A DNA stretch of 13,831 bases, taken from NCBI GenBank assembly GCA_964579765.1, contig CAZOIK010000160.1:1-13831 (forward strand). The letters run 5' to 3'. This DNA comes from DATNBT01 sp964579765 (GTDB taxonomy: Bacteria > Acidobacteriota > Vicinamibacteria > Vicinamibacterales > CAVVIG01). Shown piece after piece: positions 6,446 to 12,913 of the stretch (the stretch's first letter is position 1; every line of letters begins with the position of its first letter). The notes under the pieces were generated by a model, which saw only the letters and a program-made list of their open reading frames with translations, did no database searches and was not told where the DNA came from. The position numbers and the translations under genes were made by a program.

Positions 6446-8455
6446 ATGCGGGCAAGACGACTCTGGCTGCTGACGGCGGCGACGATTCTGGCGGTTTCGG
6501 CGGTCCTGACGATCCGCGTACGTGGTGACGCGGCGCAGACGGCGCGCGACTGGGCGACGGTCGGCGGCGCGTTCGGCAACATGCGCTACTCGCCGCTCAC
6601 GCAGATCTCGACGGCGACCGTCAAAGACCTCGGCGCCGTCTGGACGTCGGAGCCCTTTGCGACGTCCGCGTCCGCGCGCGCGATGCCCGTCGTCAGCGGC
6701 GGCGTGATGTACGTCAGCGTGCCGCCCTCGGTGTATGCGCTCGACGCGAAGACGGGGAAGACCCTCTGGCGCTTCGACAGCGCCGGGGGACGCCAGGGCG
6801 CGCCGGCGCGCGAAGGCGTCGCCGTCGCCGACGGGATGGTCTTCTTCGGCATGTCGAACGCGCGCGCCGTGGCGCTCGACGCGAAAACGGGCAAGCGCGT
6901 GTGGGACGTCTATCTCGGCGACAACCCGCGCGACAAGGGACAGGTCATCTCCGGCGCGCCGCTGTACGCGGGCGGCCTCGTCTCGTTCGGCCTGAGCGCC
7001 GACAACGGCTGGCGCGGGCAAATCGTCGCGCTCGATCCGAAGACGGGCCACGAGGCGTGGCGCTTCTACGCGATCCCTGGCGCCGGCGAGCCGGGCCACG
7101 AGACGTGGCCGGCGAACAGCCACAGCTGGATGCGCGGCGGCGGTGCGGTCTGGCTGGCGGGGACGGAGGATCCCGACCTCGGCCTCATCTATTACGTCAC
7201 CGGCAACGGCGTGCCGCAGCTCGGCGGCGAAGGCCGCGCGGGCGACAACCTCTATCTCTGCTCGGTCGTCGCGCTCGACCCGAAGACAGGAACGCTGAAG
7301 TGGCATTACCAGGTGATGCGCCACGACATCTGGGAAGGCGACATCTCGGTGTCGCCCGTGCTGAGCGACATCCAGGTGAACGGGCAGACGCGCAAGGCGA
7401 TCGGCGCGATGCGCGCGGACGGGTATCTCTTCGTCCTGGATCGCGCCACCGGGAAGCCGCTGTCGAAGATCGACGAGCGTGCCGTGCCGCAGGATGCGCT
7501 GCAGAAGACGGCGGCGACGCAGCCGTATCCGGTCGGCGCCGATCACGTCCTGCCCGACTGCGACGAGTGGCGCAAGGCCGACATCCCGAAAGGCTTCGTC
7601 GTCGGCTGCTTCTTCACGCCGGCGTCGGTGCAGAAGCCGAACGTGCTGGCGCCGGCGTTCGGCATGCGCGTCGCGCCGATGGCCTACAGCCCGCAGACCG
7701 GCTATTTCTATGCGACCGGCGCCGCGGGCCTGAGCTGGCTGCGCCGCGCCGATGATCCGTTCTTCTTCGACTCGTTCAACAACCGTGTGCCGGGCCTCAG
7801 CCGGCTCGACTACGGGGTCGTCGCCGCGATCGACGCGCGCACGGACAAGATCGTGTGGAAGAAGGCATTCAAGGCGGGACGGCCGAGCGGCGCGACGGTG
7901 ACGGCTGGCGGTCTGATGTTTCAGGCGACGCCGGAGCGCAATCTCGAGGCGTACGACGCGAAGAGCGGCGCATTGCTGTGGCACTTCGGCATCGGCGCGT
8001 CGGGCGGCCCGGCTGTCTCGTACGATCTCGACGGACAGCAGTACATCGCGACCGTGGCCGGCAACCGCGTCTGGGCGTTCGCGCTGCACGGCACGCTGCC
8101 GGAGGCGCCGCCCGCCCCTGCGGCGCCGCGCGACGAGCGATTCGTCGGTCCGATTGCGACGACCGCGCAGATCGAGACCGCGTCGCTCGACAAGGACCGC
8201 GGCTTCACCGGCACGCACTATTTCACCGACGAATACGCGTTCGCCCCGTACCGCACGCGCGTCAAAGCCGGCACGCAGGTCATGTGGCGCAACAACGGAC
8301 GCATGGTCCACACGATCGTCGCGGAAGACGGCTCGTGGACGACCGGCGCGCTCAGCGAGGGCGACGTCGGCGCGCACACCTTCTCCACGCCCGGGACGTA
8401 CGTCTACATCTGCAAGGAACATCCCTGGGCGTACGGCGAGATCATCGTCGAATAA
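6446..8455 (+). CDS. Secreted PQQ-dependent dehydrogenase fused to a C-terminal cupredoxin domain
   Basis: 669 residues. Residues 5-29 are a signal peptide (RRLWLLTAATILAVSAVLTI), so it acts in the periplasm. Residues ~35-550 form a PQQ dehydrogenase beta-propeller of the methanol/alcohol type: GAFGNMRYSPLTQI, and repeated ALDAKTGK.LW / ALDPKTG...W tryptophan-docking motifs. A Pro/Ala linker (551-562) leads to a cupredoxin domain (~575-669) with His622, Cys656 and His659 (YICKEHPW) as likely copper ligands. It probably oxidises an alcohol or sugar and passes electrons to its own copper domain instead of a fused cytochrome c. Oddities: the position of the metal-ligand Glu of methanol dehydrogenase is Asp186 (SADNGWRG), the catalytic Asp position reads Glu297 (HDIWEGD), no adjacent Cys-Cys is seen, and the copper site lacks an obvious axial Met. 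Substrate unknown. Confidence 0.9.
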   Translation: MRARRLWLLTAATILAVSAVLTIRVRGDAAQTARDWATVGGAFGNMRYSPLTQISTATVKDLGAVWTSEPFATSASARAMPVVSGGVMYVSVPPSVYALDAKTGKTLWRFDSAGGRQGAPAREGVAVADGMVFFGMSNARAVALDAKTGKRVWDVYLGDNPRDKGQVISGAPLYAGGLVSFGLSADNGWRGQIVALDPKTGHEAWRFYAIPGAGEPGHETWPANSHSWMRGGGAVWLAGTEDPDLGLIYYVTGNGVPQLGGEGRAGDNLYLCSVVALDPKTGTLKWHYQVMRHDIWEGDISVSPVLSDIQVNGQTRKAIGAMRADGYLFVLDRATGKPLSKIDERAVPQDALQKTAATQPYPVGADHVLPDCDEWRKADIPKGFVVGCFFTPASVQKPNVLAPAFGMRVAPMAYSPQTGYFYATGAAGLSWLRRADDPFFFDSFNNRVPGLSRLDYGVVAAIDARTDKIVWKKAFKAGRPSGATVTAGGLMFQATPERNLEAYDAKSGALLWHFGIGASGGPAVSYDLDGQQYIATVAGNRVWAFALHGTLPEAPPAPAAPRDERFVGPIATTAQIETASLDKDRGFTGTHYFTDEYAFAPYRTRVKAGTQVMWRNNGRMVHTIVAEDGSWTTGALSEGDVGAHTFSTPGTYVYICKEHPWAYGEIIVE

Positions 8456-8460
8456 CGTCC

Positions 8461-8665
8461 GTCACGGTGCTCCGGCGGCGTGTCGGGCCGTCTGACGGCG
8501 CGTCACGCCGCTCTGGCGGAGAATCAGGGCGTCTAGCGGCGTGTCACGCTGCTCTGGCGGCGAGTCAGGGTCTCTGACGGCGCGTGACCGCGGATTTACG
8601 GCGCGACACGTGCTCTGCCGGGCCTGTACGGCCGTCTGACGGGCGCTCCTGCTATTCTGGCGACG
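8461..8665. repeat. Array of about ten degenerate 20-21 bp tandem repeats
   Basis: Starting five bases after the dehydrogenase stop, ten units can be laid out: 8461, 8481, 8501, 8522, 8542, 8563, 8583, 8604, 8623 and 8644 as unit starts. Most units end in TCTGRCGGCG or a close variant. The best-kept unit is GTCACGCTGCTCTGGCGGCG (8543-8562). Units 1-6 alternate between a GTCACG...CTCTGGCGGCG type and a GTCAGGG...TCTGACGGCG type, so the larger unit is a ~41-bp dimer. Later units are more diverged. The last one (8644-8665) contains the -10-like box and touches the GTG start of the next gene. No ORF on either strand looks genuine here. The mean period of 20.5 bp is close to two turns of DNA. Confidence 0.75.
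8653..8664 (+). promoter_or_regulatory. -10-like box directly before the small exported protein gene
   Basis: TATTCT (8653-8658) lies six bases before the GTG start, inside the last unit of the repeat array. If it is the -10, the mRNA begins at or within a base or two of the start codon (leaderless). No -35 of the TTGACA type is present. Confidence 0.35.
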
Positions 8666-9096
8666 TGATCCGGGCGTTGGCGCTTTGCACGGTCGGGCTG
8701 GCGGTGCTCTTCTGGCCCACACAGTCCCATGCGCAGTTCACGTCGTACTCGACGAACCCGCGAAACATCCTCGAGGGGAACTGGCAGTCGTGCCGCGAGG
8801 CCGACGGCAGCTACACCGAGCGCGTCTACGATCACGTCGTGAACGGCGTGCCGCAGTTCGAGGTGCACCTCGGGCCGAAGCGCGAGTTCGCGATTTTCCC
8901 CGGCGTACAGGACGCGCACCGCGATCACGCATCGCCGGCGAATCTGCTGAAGCCGTATCAGCTCGACGTCGCCGGCAACCTCGCGAGCCGCGAGTGGAAG
9001 ATCCCGTCGCTCAACCTCGTCTTCCGCGTCTCGCTCGCCGGCGGCTCGCGCAGCGACTGCGAGAGCTGGTACATCCTCCTCACGCCAATGAAGTAG
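8665..9096 (+). CDS. Small exported protein of unknown function
   Basis: 143 residues. The GTG start is chosen because the next residues form a textbook signal peptide: IRALALCTVGLAVLFW, then a cleavage site after SHA, so the mature protein begins at about Gln24. The frame is open further upstream only through the repeat array. The mature part (~120 residues) has two cysteines, Cys43 (NWQSCREADG) and Cys132 (SDCESWYILL), that could form a disulfide, and alternating strands such as PQFEVHLGPKREFAIFPG and LNLVFRVSLAGG. I do not recognise the family. It lies just downstream of the secreted PQQ enzyme and could be a periplasmic partner, but the repeat array between them argues for separate expression. 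Confidence 0.8.
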   Translation: MIRALALCTVGLAVLFWPTQSHAQFTSYSTNPRNILEGNWQSCREADGSYTERVYDHVVNGVPQFEVHLGPKREFAIFPGVQDAHRDHASPANLLKPYQLDVAGNLASREWKIPSLNLVFRVSLAGGSRSDCESWYILLTPMK

Positions 9097-9113
9097 CGCA
9101 GTACGTCCGGCGC

Positions 9114-9135
9114 GGGTCCGCCTGACGGCGGACCC
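9114..9135. repeat. REP-like palindrome, copy 1
   Basis: GGGTCCGCC (9114-9122) and GGCGGACCC (9127-9135) form a perfect 9-bp stem with a TGAC loop, 17 bases after the stop of the small exported protein. A run of 23 bases starting at 9116 recurs at 12856 with a single mismatch, so this is a dispersed element. It may act as a terminator or mRNA-stabilising hairpin for the upstream gene. Confidence 0.6.
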
Positions 9136-9159
9136 CACATTGGGGGCATCTGCGTACGA

Positions 9160-9222
9160 AATTAACAGCCCCGTGATCGGGCTGGTACAACGGTGTTACA
9201 CGCTGTCGGTACTCTGGCGGCG
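9160..9222 (+). promoter_or_regulatory. Upstream region of the glycosyltransferase gene
   Basis: The motif AATTAACAGCCCCG (9160-9173) is shared with the response regulator upstream region. A -10-like TACTCT (9210-9215) ends seven bases before the TTG at 9223. The surrounding bases 9203-9222 (CTGTCGGTACTCTGGCGGCG) resemble a unit of the repeat array at 8461-8665. Confidence 0.35.
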
Positions 9223-9963
9223 TTGACGATTACGGCTGTCGTCTGCGCGTACAACGAAGCTCGACACCTTCCGGCCTGCGTTTTCTCGCTCCTCGCGCAG
9301 ACGCGCCCCCCCGACGAAATTCTCGTCGTCAACAACGCCAGCACCGACGAGACCGGAGTGGTGGCCAGGGCCATCGCACGCGGCGCGGCCAGCGTGCGGG
9401 TGATCGACGAGCCGGCGAAGGGTCTGGTCGTGGCGCGGGAAACCGCGCGCCGCGCCGCACGCAGCAGCGTCCTCGCATATGTCGATGCCGACTGCCGCGT
9501 GCCCCTTCGCTGGCTCGAGCGAGTCGAAGCGCAGCTGCACGCGTCGAACGCCGTCGCCGTGACCGGGCCCTACAAATTCTACGATTGGGATCGCCTCGGG
9601 CGCGCGCTCATCGCCGCCTACGACATCGTCCTCGCGCCGCCGACGCACGTGGTCGTCCACCACGCGTTCGGCATCGGCGCGATTCTCTACGGCGGCAACT
9701 TCGCCGTCCGCGCGGACGCGCTCGCGCGCATCGGCGGCTTCGACCGCACCATCGAGTTCCACGGCGAGGACACGAACCTCGGGCGGCGGCTCGCCGCGAT
9801 CGGGCGGGTCAAGCTGTGCGCCGACTGCTGGGTCTGGACGTCGGCGCGGCGCTACGTCGCGATGGGGAAGCGCAAGGTGTTCGGCCTGTACGTTCGCAAC
9901 TTCTGGTCCGAGATCCTGCGGCACCGCCCGGCGGACCGCGAGCATCTCGACGTGAGGGCGTAG
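9223..9963 (+). CDS. Family 2 glycosyltransferase
   Basis: 246 residues from the TTG at 9223; a GTG at 9193 would add ten residues. The shorter form is preferred because the GT-A fold starts at once (TITAVVCAYNEARHL), the extra stretch includes a TTA codon that is rare in this genome, and a -10-like box lies just before the TTG. The GT2 hallmarks are present: LVVNNASTDETG for nucleotide-sugar binding, the DxD-type metal motif in AYVDADCR, GGNFAVRADALARIGGFD, and the acceptor-side ED in HGEDTNLGRRL. It transfers a sugar from a nucleotide donor in glycan or glycolipid synthesis. No transmembrane segment is evident, so it is probably cytosolic or membrane-peripheral. Its stop overlaps the PHP gene by one base (TAGTG). 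Confidence 0.88.
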   Translation: MTITAVVCAYNEARHLPACVFSLLAQTRPPDEILVVNNASTDETGVVARAIARGAASVRVIDEPAKGLVVARETARRAARSSVLAYVDADCRVPLRWLERVEAQLHASNAVAVTGPYKFYDWDRLGRALIAAYDIVLAPPTHVVVHHAFGIGAILYGGNFAVRADALARIGGFDRTIEFHGEDTNLGRRLAAIGRVKLCADCWVWTSARRYVAMGKRKVFGLYVRNFWSEILRHRPADREHLDVRA

Positions 9964-10709
9964 TGCCTGGATACGAGCCGTTTCTGCTCTGCGATTTTCA
10001 CGTGCACACGCGGTGGAGCGACGGCCGCCTCTCGGTGCGCGAAGTCATCGACCTCTACGGACGGACCGGCCATTTCGACGTCATCGCGATCACCGATCAC
10101 ATCCTGATGAAGCGCGACCTGCTGGCGCGCGCGGGCCGGCTGGCGACGCTCGGCTACAAGAACTTCTCGGTCACCGAAGACCGGTTCGCCGCCTACCTCG
10201 ACGAGATCGAGAGCGAAGCGATTCGCGCGAAGCGCCTCTACGATCTGCTCGTCATCCCCGGCGCCGAGATCACCCAGAACCACATCCGCAGCAAGAAGAA
10301 TTCGCACATCGTCGGCCTGCGGATCAAGCAGTGGATCAGCGCCGACCAGCCGGCCGACGACATCCTGCGCGAGATCCGGCGGCAGGGCGGGCTGAGCATC
10401 GCGTGCCATCCGCACCACCGGACGACGAGGCGCGTGGAGATCGGGACGTGTTATCTGTGGGATCACCGCAAGCGCGTCGCCGAGCTCGTCGATGTCTGGG
10501 AAGCGGCCAACCGCGACGACCTGTTCTCTGTCACGAGCCTCAAGCACTATCCGTACATCGCCAACAGCGACTTCCACAAGCCCAAGCACCTCTACTCGTG
10601 GAAGACGCTCGTGCGCTGCGAGAAGCACTGGGACTCGATCGCCGCGGCGCTGCGCTCGAACGTGGACGTCGCCCTCACGCTCTATCGGAACGGCTCGTGG
10701 GCGGCGTAG
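9963..10709 (+). CDS. PHP-domain metal-dependent phosphoesterase
   Basis: 248 residues from the GTG in TAGTG, immediately before PGYEPFLLCDFHVHTRWSDG. The PHP motifs occur in order: HxH (His13, His15) with Asp20, ITDH (Asp45-His46), IPGAEIT (Glu102), His115, ACHPHH (His149), and NSDFHKPKH (Asp203, His205). These residues bind two or three divalent metals in PHP enzymes, which hydrolyse phosphate esters; the family includes histidinol phosphatase, a 3'-5' nucleotide phosphoesterase and polymerase proofreading domains. The protein is a free-standing PHP domain. It is translationally coupled to the glycosyltransferase, so a phosphorylated sugar or lipid intermediate is a reasonable guess, not shown. 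Its 3' end overlaps the opposing small ORF by 35 bp. Confidence 0.88.
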   Translation: MPGYEPFLLCDFHVHTRWSDGRLSVREVIDLYGRTGHFDVIAITDHILMKRDLLARAGRLATLGYKNFSVTEDRFAAYLDEIESEAIRAKRLYDLLVIPGAEITQNHIRSKKNSHIVGLRIKQWISADQPADDILREIRRQGGLSIACHPHHRTTRRVEIGTCYLWDHRKRVAELVDVWEAANRDDLFSVTSLKHYPYIANSDFHKPKHLYSWKTLVRCEKHWDSIAAALRSNVDVALTLYRNGSWAA

Positions 10710-10878
10710 CGGGATCGGGCAGCAGCTCCCACAGATAGACCCGCGTTCCGACCTCGTGCTTCCGCACGGCGCAGTCGGGGCCCCGCCGCTCGATGATCCG
10801 CGAGTGCGACAGGCCGGTCTTCGGGTCGCACGACACGTAGACGACGCAGCCGCAGTGGAGCGTGAGGTTGTACGACAT
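10675..10878 (-). CDS. Small cysteine-rich hypothetical protein
   Basis: 67 residues with Cys9, Cys11, Cys17 and Cys36 plus His8 (LTLHCGCVVYVSCDPKTG ... RRGPDCAVRKHEVG), a pattern that could bind zinc. The support is moderate: the ATG at 10878 has GAGG with good spacing and a -10-like TATTCA (10894-10889) ten bases upstream. The first ~54 residues read like a real compact domain ending VYLWELLPD; the tail PATPPTSRSDRA runs antisense into the PHP gene 3' end. I do not recognise a named family. It is convergent with the PHP gene and divergent from pstC. Confidence 0.6.
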   Translation of the reverse strand: MSYNLTLHCGCVVYVSCDPKTGLSHSRIIERRGPDCAVRKHEVGTRVYLWELLPDPATPPTSRSDRA

Positions 10879-11024
10879 GGTGCCTCACTGAATACTCCAC
10901 CCGGATGACGCCGCCGCCACGACGGCGTGACGCGGTTGTAAGACCAGTTTTTACACGCCTGAAACGTGGACGGCGCTCCAAGCCCGCGCGTTGGCGAGTC
11001 GTGCGAGGTAGACTGCGAGACGCA
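10879..11024. promoter_or_regulatory. Leader / control region of the pst genes
   Basis: This 146-bp spacer is unusually AT-rich at 10935-10956. It contains the inverted pair TGTAA (10937-10941) and TTACA (10951-10955), and a second inverted pair ACGCCG (10908-10913) / CGGCGT (10923-10928). The pstC frame is open from an ATG at 10905, but about half the codons up to 11024 end in A or T and several are AGA or CGA, against nearly none downstream, so I treat the stretch as non-coding. A binding site for a PhoB-like regulator would be expected here. No classic direct-repeat Pho box is obvious. Confidence 0.4.
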
Positions 11025-11972
11025 GTGAAGCGGCCAGAGAATCTCGCCTTCCGCCTCGGGACCGGCGTGTTCGGTCTGCTGCTCGTCGTCCTCGTCGTCT
11101 CGATCGGCGTCGAGCTGTTCCGGCAGTCCACGCTCTCGATTCACAAGTTCGGCCTCGCGTTCTGGCGCACCGACACCTGGGATCCGGTCGCCGGCGAGTT
11201 CGGCGCGCTGCCGTTCATCTGGGGCACGCTCTACTCGTCGATCCTCGCGCTCGCCATCTCGACGCCGATTGCGCTCGGCATCGCGGTCTTCATCTCCGAG
11301 CTCTGTCCGAACCGGCTGAAGCCGGCGCTCGTGTTTCTCACCGAGCTGCTGGCGGCCATCCCGTCGATCGTCTACGGTCTGTGGGGCGTCTTCGTCCTCG
11401 TGCCGTTCGTCCGGTCGATCGAGGTCGCGACGCCGCAGGCGCTCAAGGCGCTGCCGTTCTTCAGCGGGCCGCCGTTCGGCCTCGGGATGCTGTCGGCGGC
11501 GCTGATTCTCGCCGTGATGGTCATCCCGTTCTCCTCGTCGGTCGCGCGCGAAGTGCTCAAGTCGGTGCCGATGGCGCAGCGCGAGGGCGCCTATGCGCTC
11601 GGCGCCACGCGCTTCGAGGCGATCAGCGCCGCGCTCTACTACGCGCGCACCGGCATCGTCGGCGCGGTGCTGCTCGGCTTCGGCCGCGCGCTCGGCGAGA
11701 CGATGGCCGTGACGATGGTCATCGGGAACACGCCGAAGGTGTCGCTGTCGCTGTTCGCGCCGCAGCACACGATGGCCGCCGTGCTCGCCAACGAGTTCAG
11801 CGAGGCGGCCGACACGCTCTACCTCAACGCGCTCATCGAAATCGGCCTCGTGCTCTTCATCATCACGCTCATCGTCAACTCGCTGTCGCGGCTGCTCATC
11901 TGGAGCATGGCGCGGCCGGCCCGGGAGGCGTCGGCGGCCGTCGTGGTCGCGCCGGAGGAGTCGGCGGCATGA
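11025..11972 (+). CDS. pstC: Phosphate ABC transporter permease PstC
   Basis: 315 residues from the GTG at 11025. One half of the inner-membrane channel of the high-affinity PstSCAB phosphate importer. Six or so membrane segments are visible, the first directly after the start (GTGVFGLLLVVLVVSIGVELF), then GTLYSSILALAISTPIALGIAVFI, ELLAAIPSIVYGLWGVFVLVPF, MLSAALILAVMVIPF and a final LIEIGLVLFIITLIVNSL. The coupling-helix region contains VPMAQREGAYALGATR, followed by the PstC-typical GRALGETMAVTMVIGNTP. The start is chosen by codon usage: GC-ending codons begin at about 11025, while the longer frame from 10905 would add 40 Arg-rich residues with atypical codons. The stop overlaps the pstA start (ATGA). 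Confidence 0.92.
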   Translation: MKRPENLAFRLGTGVFGLLLVVLVVSIGVELFRQSTLSIHKFGLAFWRTDTWDPVAGEFGALPFIWGTLYSSILALAISTPIALGIAVFISELCPNRLKPALVFLTELLAAIPSIVYGLWGVFVLVPFVRSIEVATPQALKALPFFSGPPFGLGMLSAALILAVMVIPFSSSVAREVLKSVPMAQREGAYALGATRFEAISAALYYARTGIVGAVLLGFGRALGETMAVTMVIGNTPKVSLSLFAPQHTMAAVLANEFSEAADTLYLNALIEIGLVLFIITLIVNSLSRLLIWSMARPAREASAAVVVAPEESAA

Positions 11973-12820
11973 CGGCCGGCACCCGGCGCCGCAAGGTCGT
12001 CTCGTCCCTGTTCGTCGCGTTCTGCGGCGCGTCGGTGCTGCTCGCGCTCGTGCCGCTCGCGCTGATCCTGTTCTTCGTCGTCAGCCAGGGCGTCCAGTCG
12101 CTGAACGTCGCGTTCTTCACGCACATGCCGGTGCCGGTCGGGGAATCGGGCGGCGGACTGGCCAACTCGATCGTCGGCACGCTCATCCTCGTCGGCCTGG
12201 GCGCGCTGTTCGCCATCCCGATCGGCCTGCTGAGCGGCATCTACATGTCCGAGTACGCGGGCACGCGGTTCGCCGCGCTCGTGCGCTTCGCGGCCGACAC
12301 GCTCAACGGCGTGCCGTCGATCGTCGTCGGCGTCTTCGTCTACGGCATCGCCGTCCTGCCGTTCAAGCAGTTCAGCGCGCTCGCCGGCGGCCTCGCGCTC
12401 GGCGTCATGATGATCCCGATCATCGCGCGGACGACGGAGGAGCTGCTGCTGCTCGTGCCGGGGACGATGCGCGAGGGCGCGCTGGCGCTCGGGGCGACGC
12501 ATGCGCGGGCCGTGTTCTCCGTCGTCGTGCCCTCGGCGATGCAGGGCATCGTCACGGGCATCGTGCTCGCGATCGCGCGCATCGCCGGCGAGACGGCGCC
12601 GCTGCTCTTCACGTCGTTCAACAACCGCTTCTTCAACACCACCCTGACGCAGCCGATGTCGTCGCTGACCGTGCAGATCTACAACTACGCCGGGTCCGCG
12701 TACGAGGATTGGCACCGCCAGGCCTGGGCCGGCGCGCTGGTGCTCGTCGTCATCGTGTTGAGCTGCTCGCTGCTCGCGCGCTTCGCCACCCGCCGTCTCG
12801 AGAGCCTCAACCCGCGCTGA
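11969..12820 (+). CDS. pstA: Phosphate ABC transporter permease PstA
   Basis: 283 residues. The partner channel subunit to PstC. Its ATG lies in the ATGA overlap with the pstC stop, and a strong GGAGGAG (11954-11960) precedes it by eight bases. Membrane segments include VAFCGASVLLALVPLALIL, SIVGTLILVGLGALFAIPIGLL and, near the C-terminus, AWAGALVLVVIVLSCSLLA. Family motifs: IYMSEYAGTRF, DTLNGVPSIVVGVFVYG, the coupling loop VPGTMREGALALGATHARAVFSV, and ARIAGETAPLLFTSF. No pstB or phoU follows; the next features are a palindromic repeat and an unrelated PadR regulator. The ATPase and the phosphate-binding protein must be encoded elsewhere if the importer works. Confidence 0.93.
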   Translation: MTAGTRRRKVVSSLFVAFCGASVLLALVPLALILFFVVSQGVQSLNVAFFTHMPVPVGESGGGLANSIVGTLILVGLGALFAIPIGLLSGIYMSEYAGTRFAALVRFAADTLNGVPSIVVGVFVYGIAVLPFKQFSALAGGLALGVMMIPIIARTTEELLLLVPGTMREGALALGATHARAVFSVVVPSAMQGIVTGIVLAIARIAGETAPLLFTSFNNRFFNTTLTQPMSSLTVQIYNYAGSAYEDWHRQAWAGALVLVVIVLSCSLLARFATRRLESLNPR

Positions 12821-12830
12821 CCGCAACTCG

Positions 12831-12880
12831 CCGTAGTGTCCGTGTTCCGCCGGACGTCCGCCTGACGGCGGACACCACGG
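12831..12880. repeat. REP-like palindrome, copy 2 (complex)
   Basis: The core GTCCGCCTGACGGCGGAC (12856-12873) forms a 7-bp stem with a TGAC loop. An outer pair CCGTAGTGTCCG (12831-12842) and CGGACACCACGG (12869-12880) matches with one mismatch. The outer right arm overlaps the inner right arm, so two alternative folds compete. It lies between pstA and the PadR gene and shares its core with the element at 9114-9135. Confidence 0.55.
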
Positions 12881-12913
12881 CGATCTGTCGGGGGGGTGTT
12901 ACCATCTTCCTCC

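Noticed and set aside
6203..8422. Very long open frame antisense to the PQQ dehydrogenase
   Set aside because: It is Arg/Ala/His-rich low-complexity sequence produced by the high GC content opposite a conserved gene. Only its last ~54 codons match a family, and those belong to the response regulator remnant.
8461..8665. CRISPR array in place of the 20-bp repeats
   Set aside because: Units are contiguous and degenerate with no unique spacers, and no cas genes are present.
8462..8722. 86-codon minus-strand ORF across the repeat array
   Set aside because: Its sequence is a translation of the repeats plus antisense of a signal peptide; no start signal or family resemblance.
10905..11024. 40-residue N-terminal extension of PstC from the ATG at 10905
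   Set aside because: About half the codons end in A or T and many are rare Arg codons, unlike the rest of pstC; the stretch looks like a leader region. Not fully excluded.
9852..11768. 638-codon minus-strand frame crossing the PHP, spacer and pstC regions
   Set aside because: It reads through three unrelated conserved plus-strand regions and is made of R/D/E/H-rich repeats; a shadow frame.
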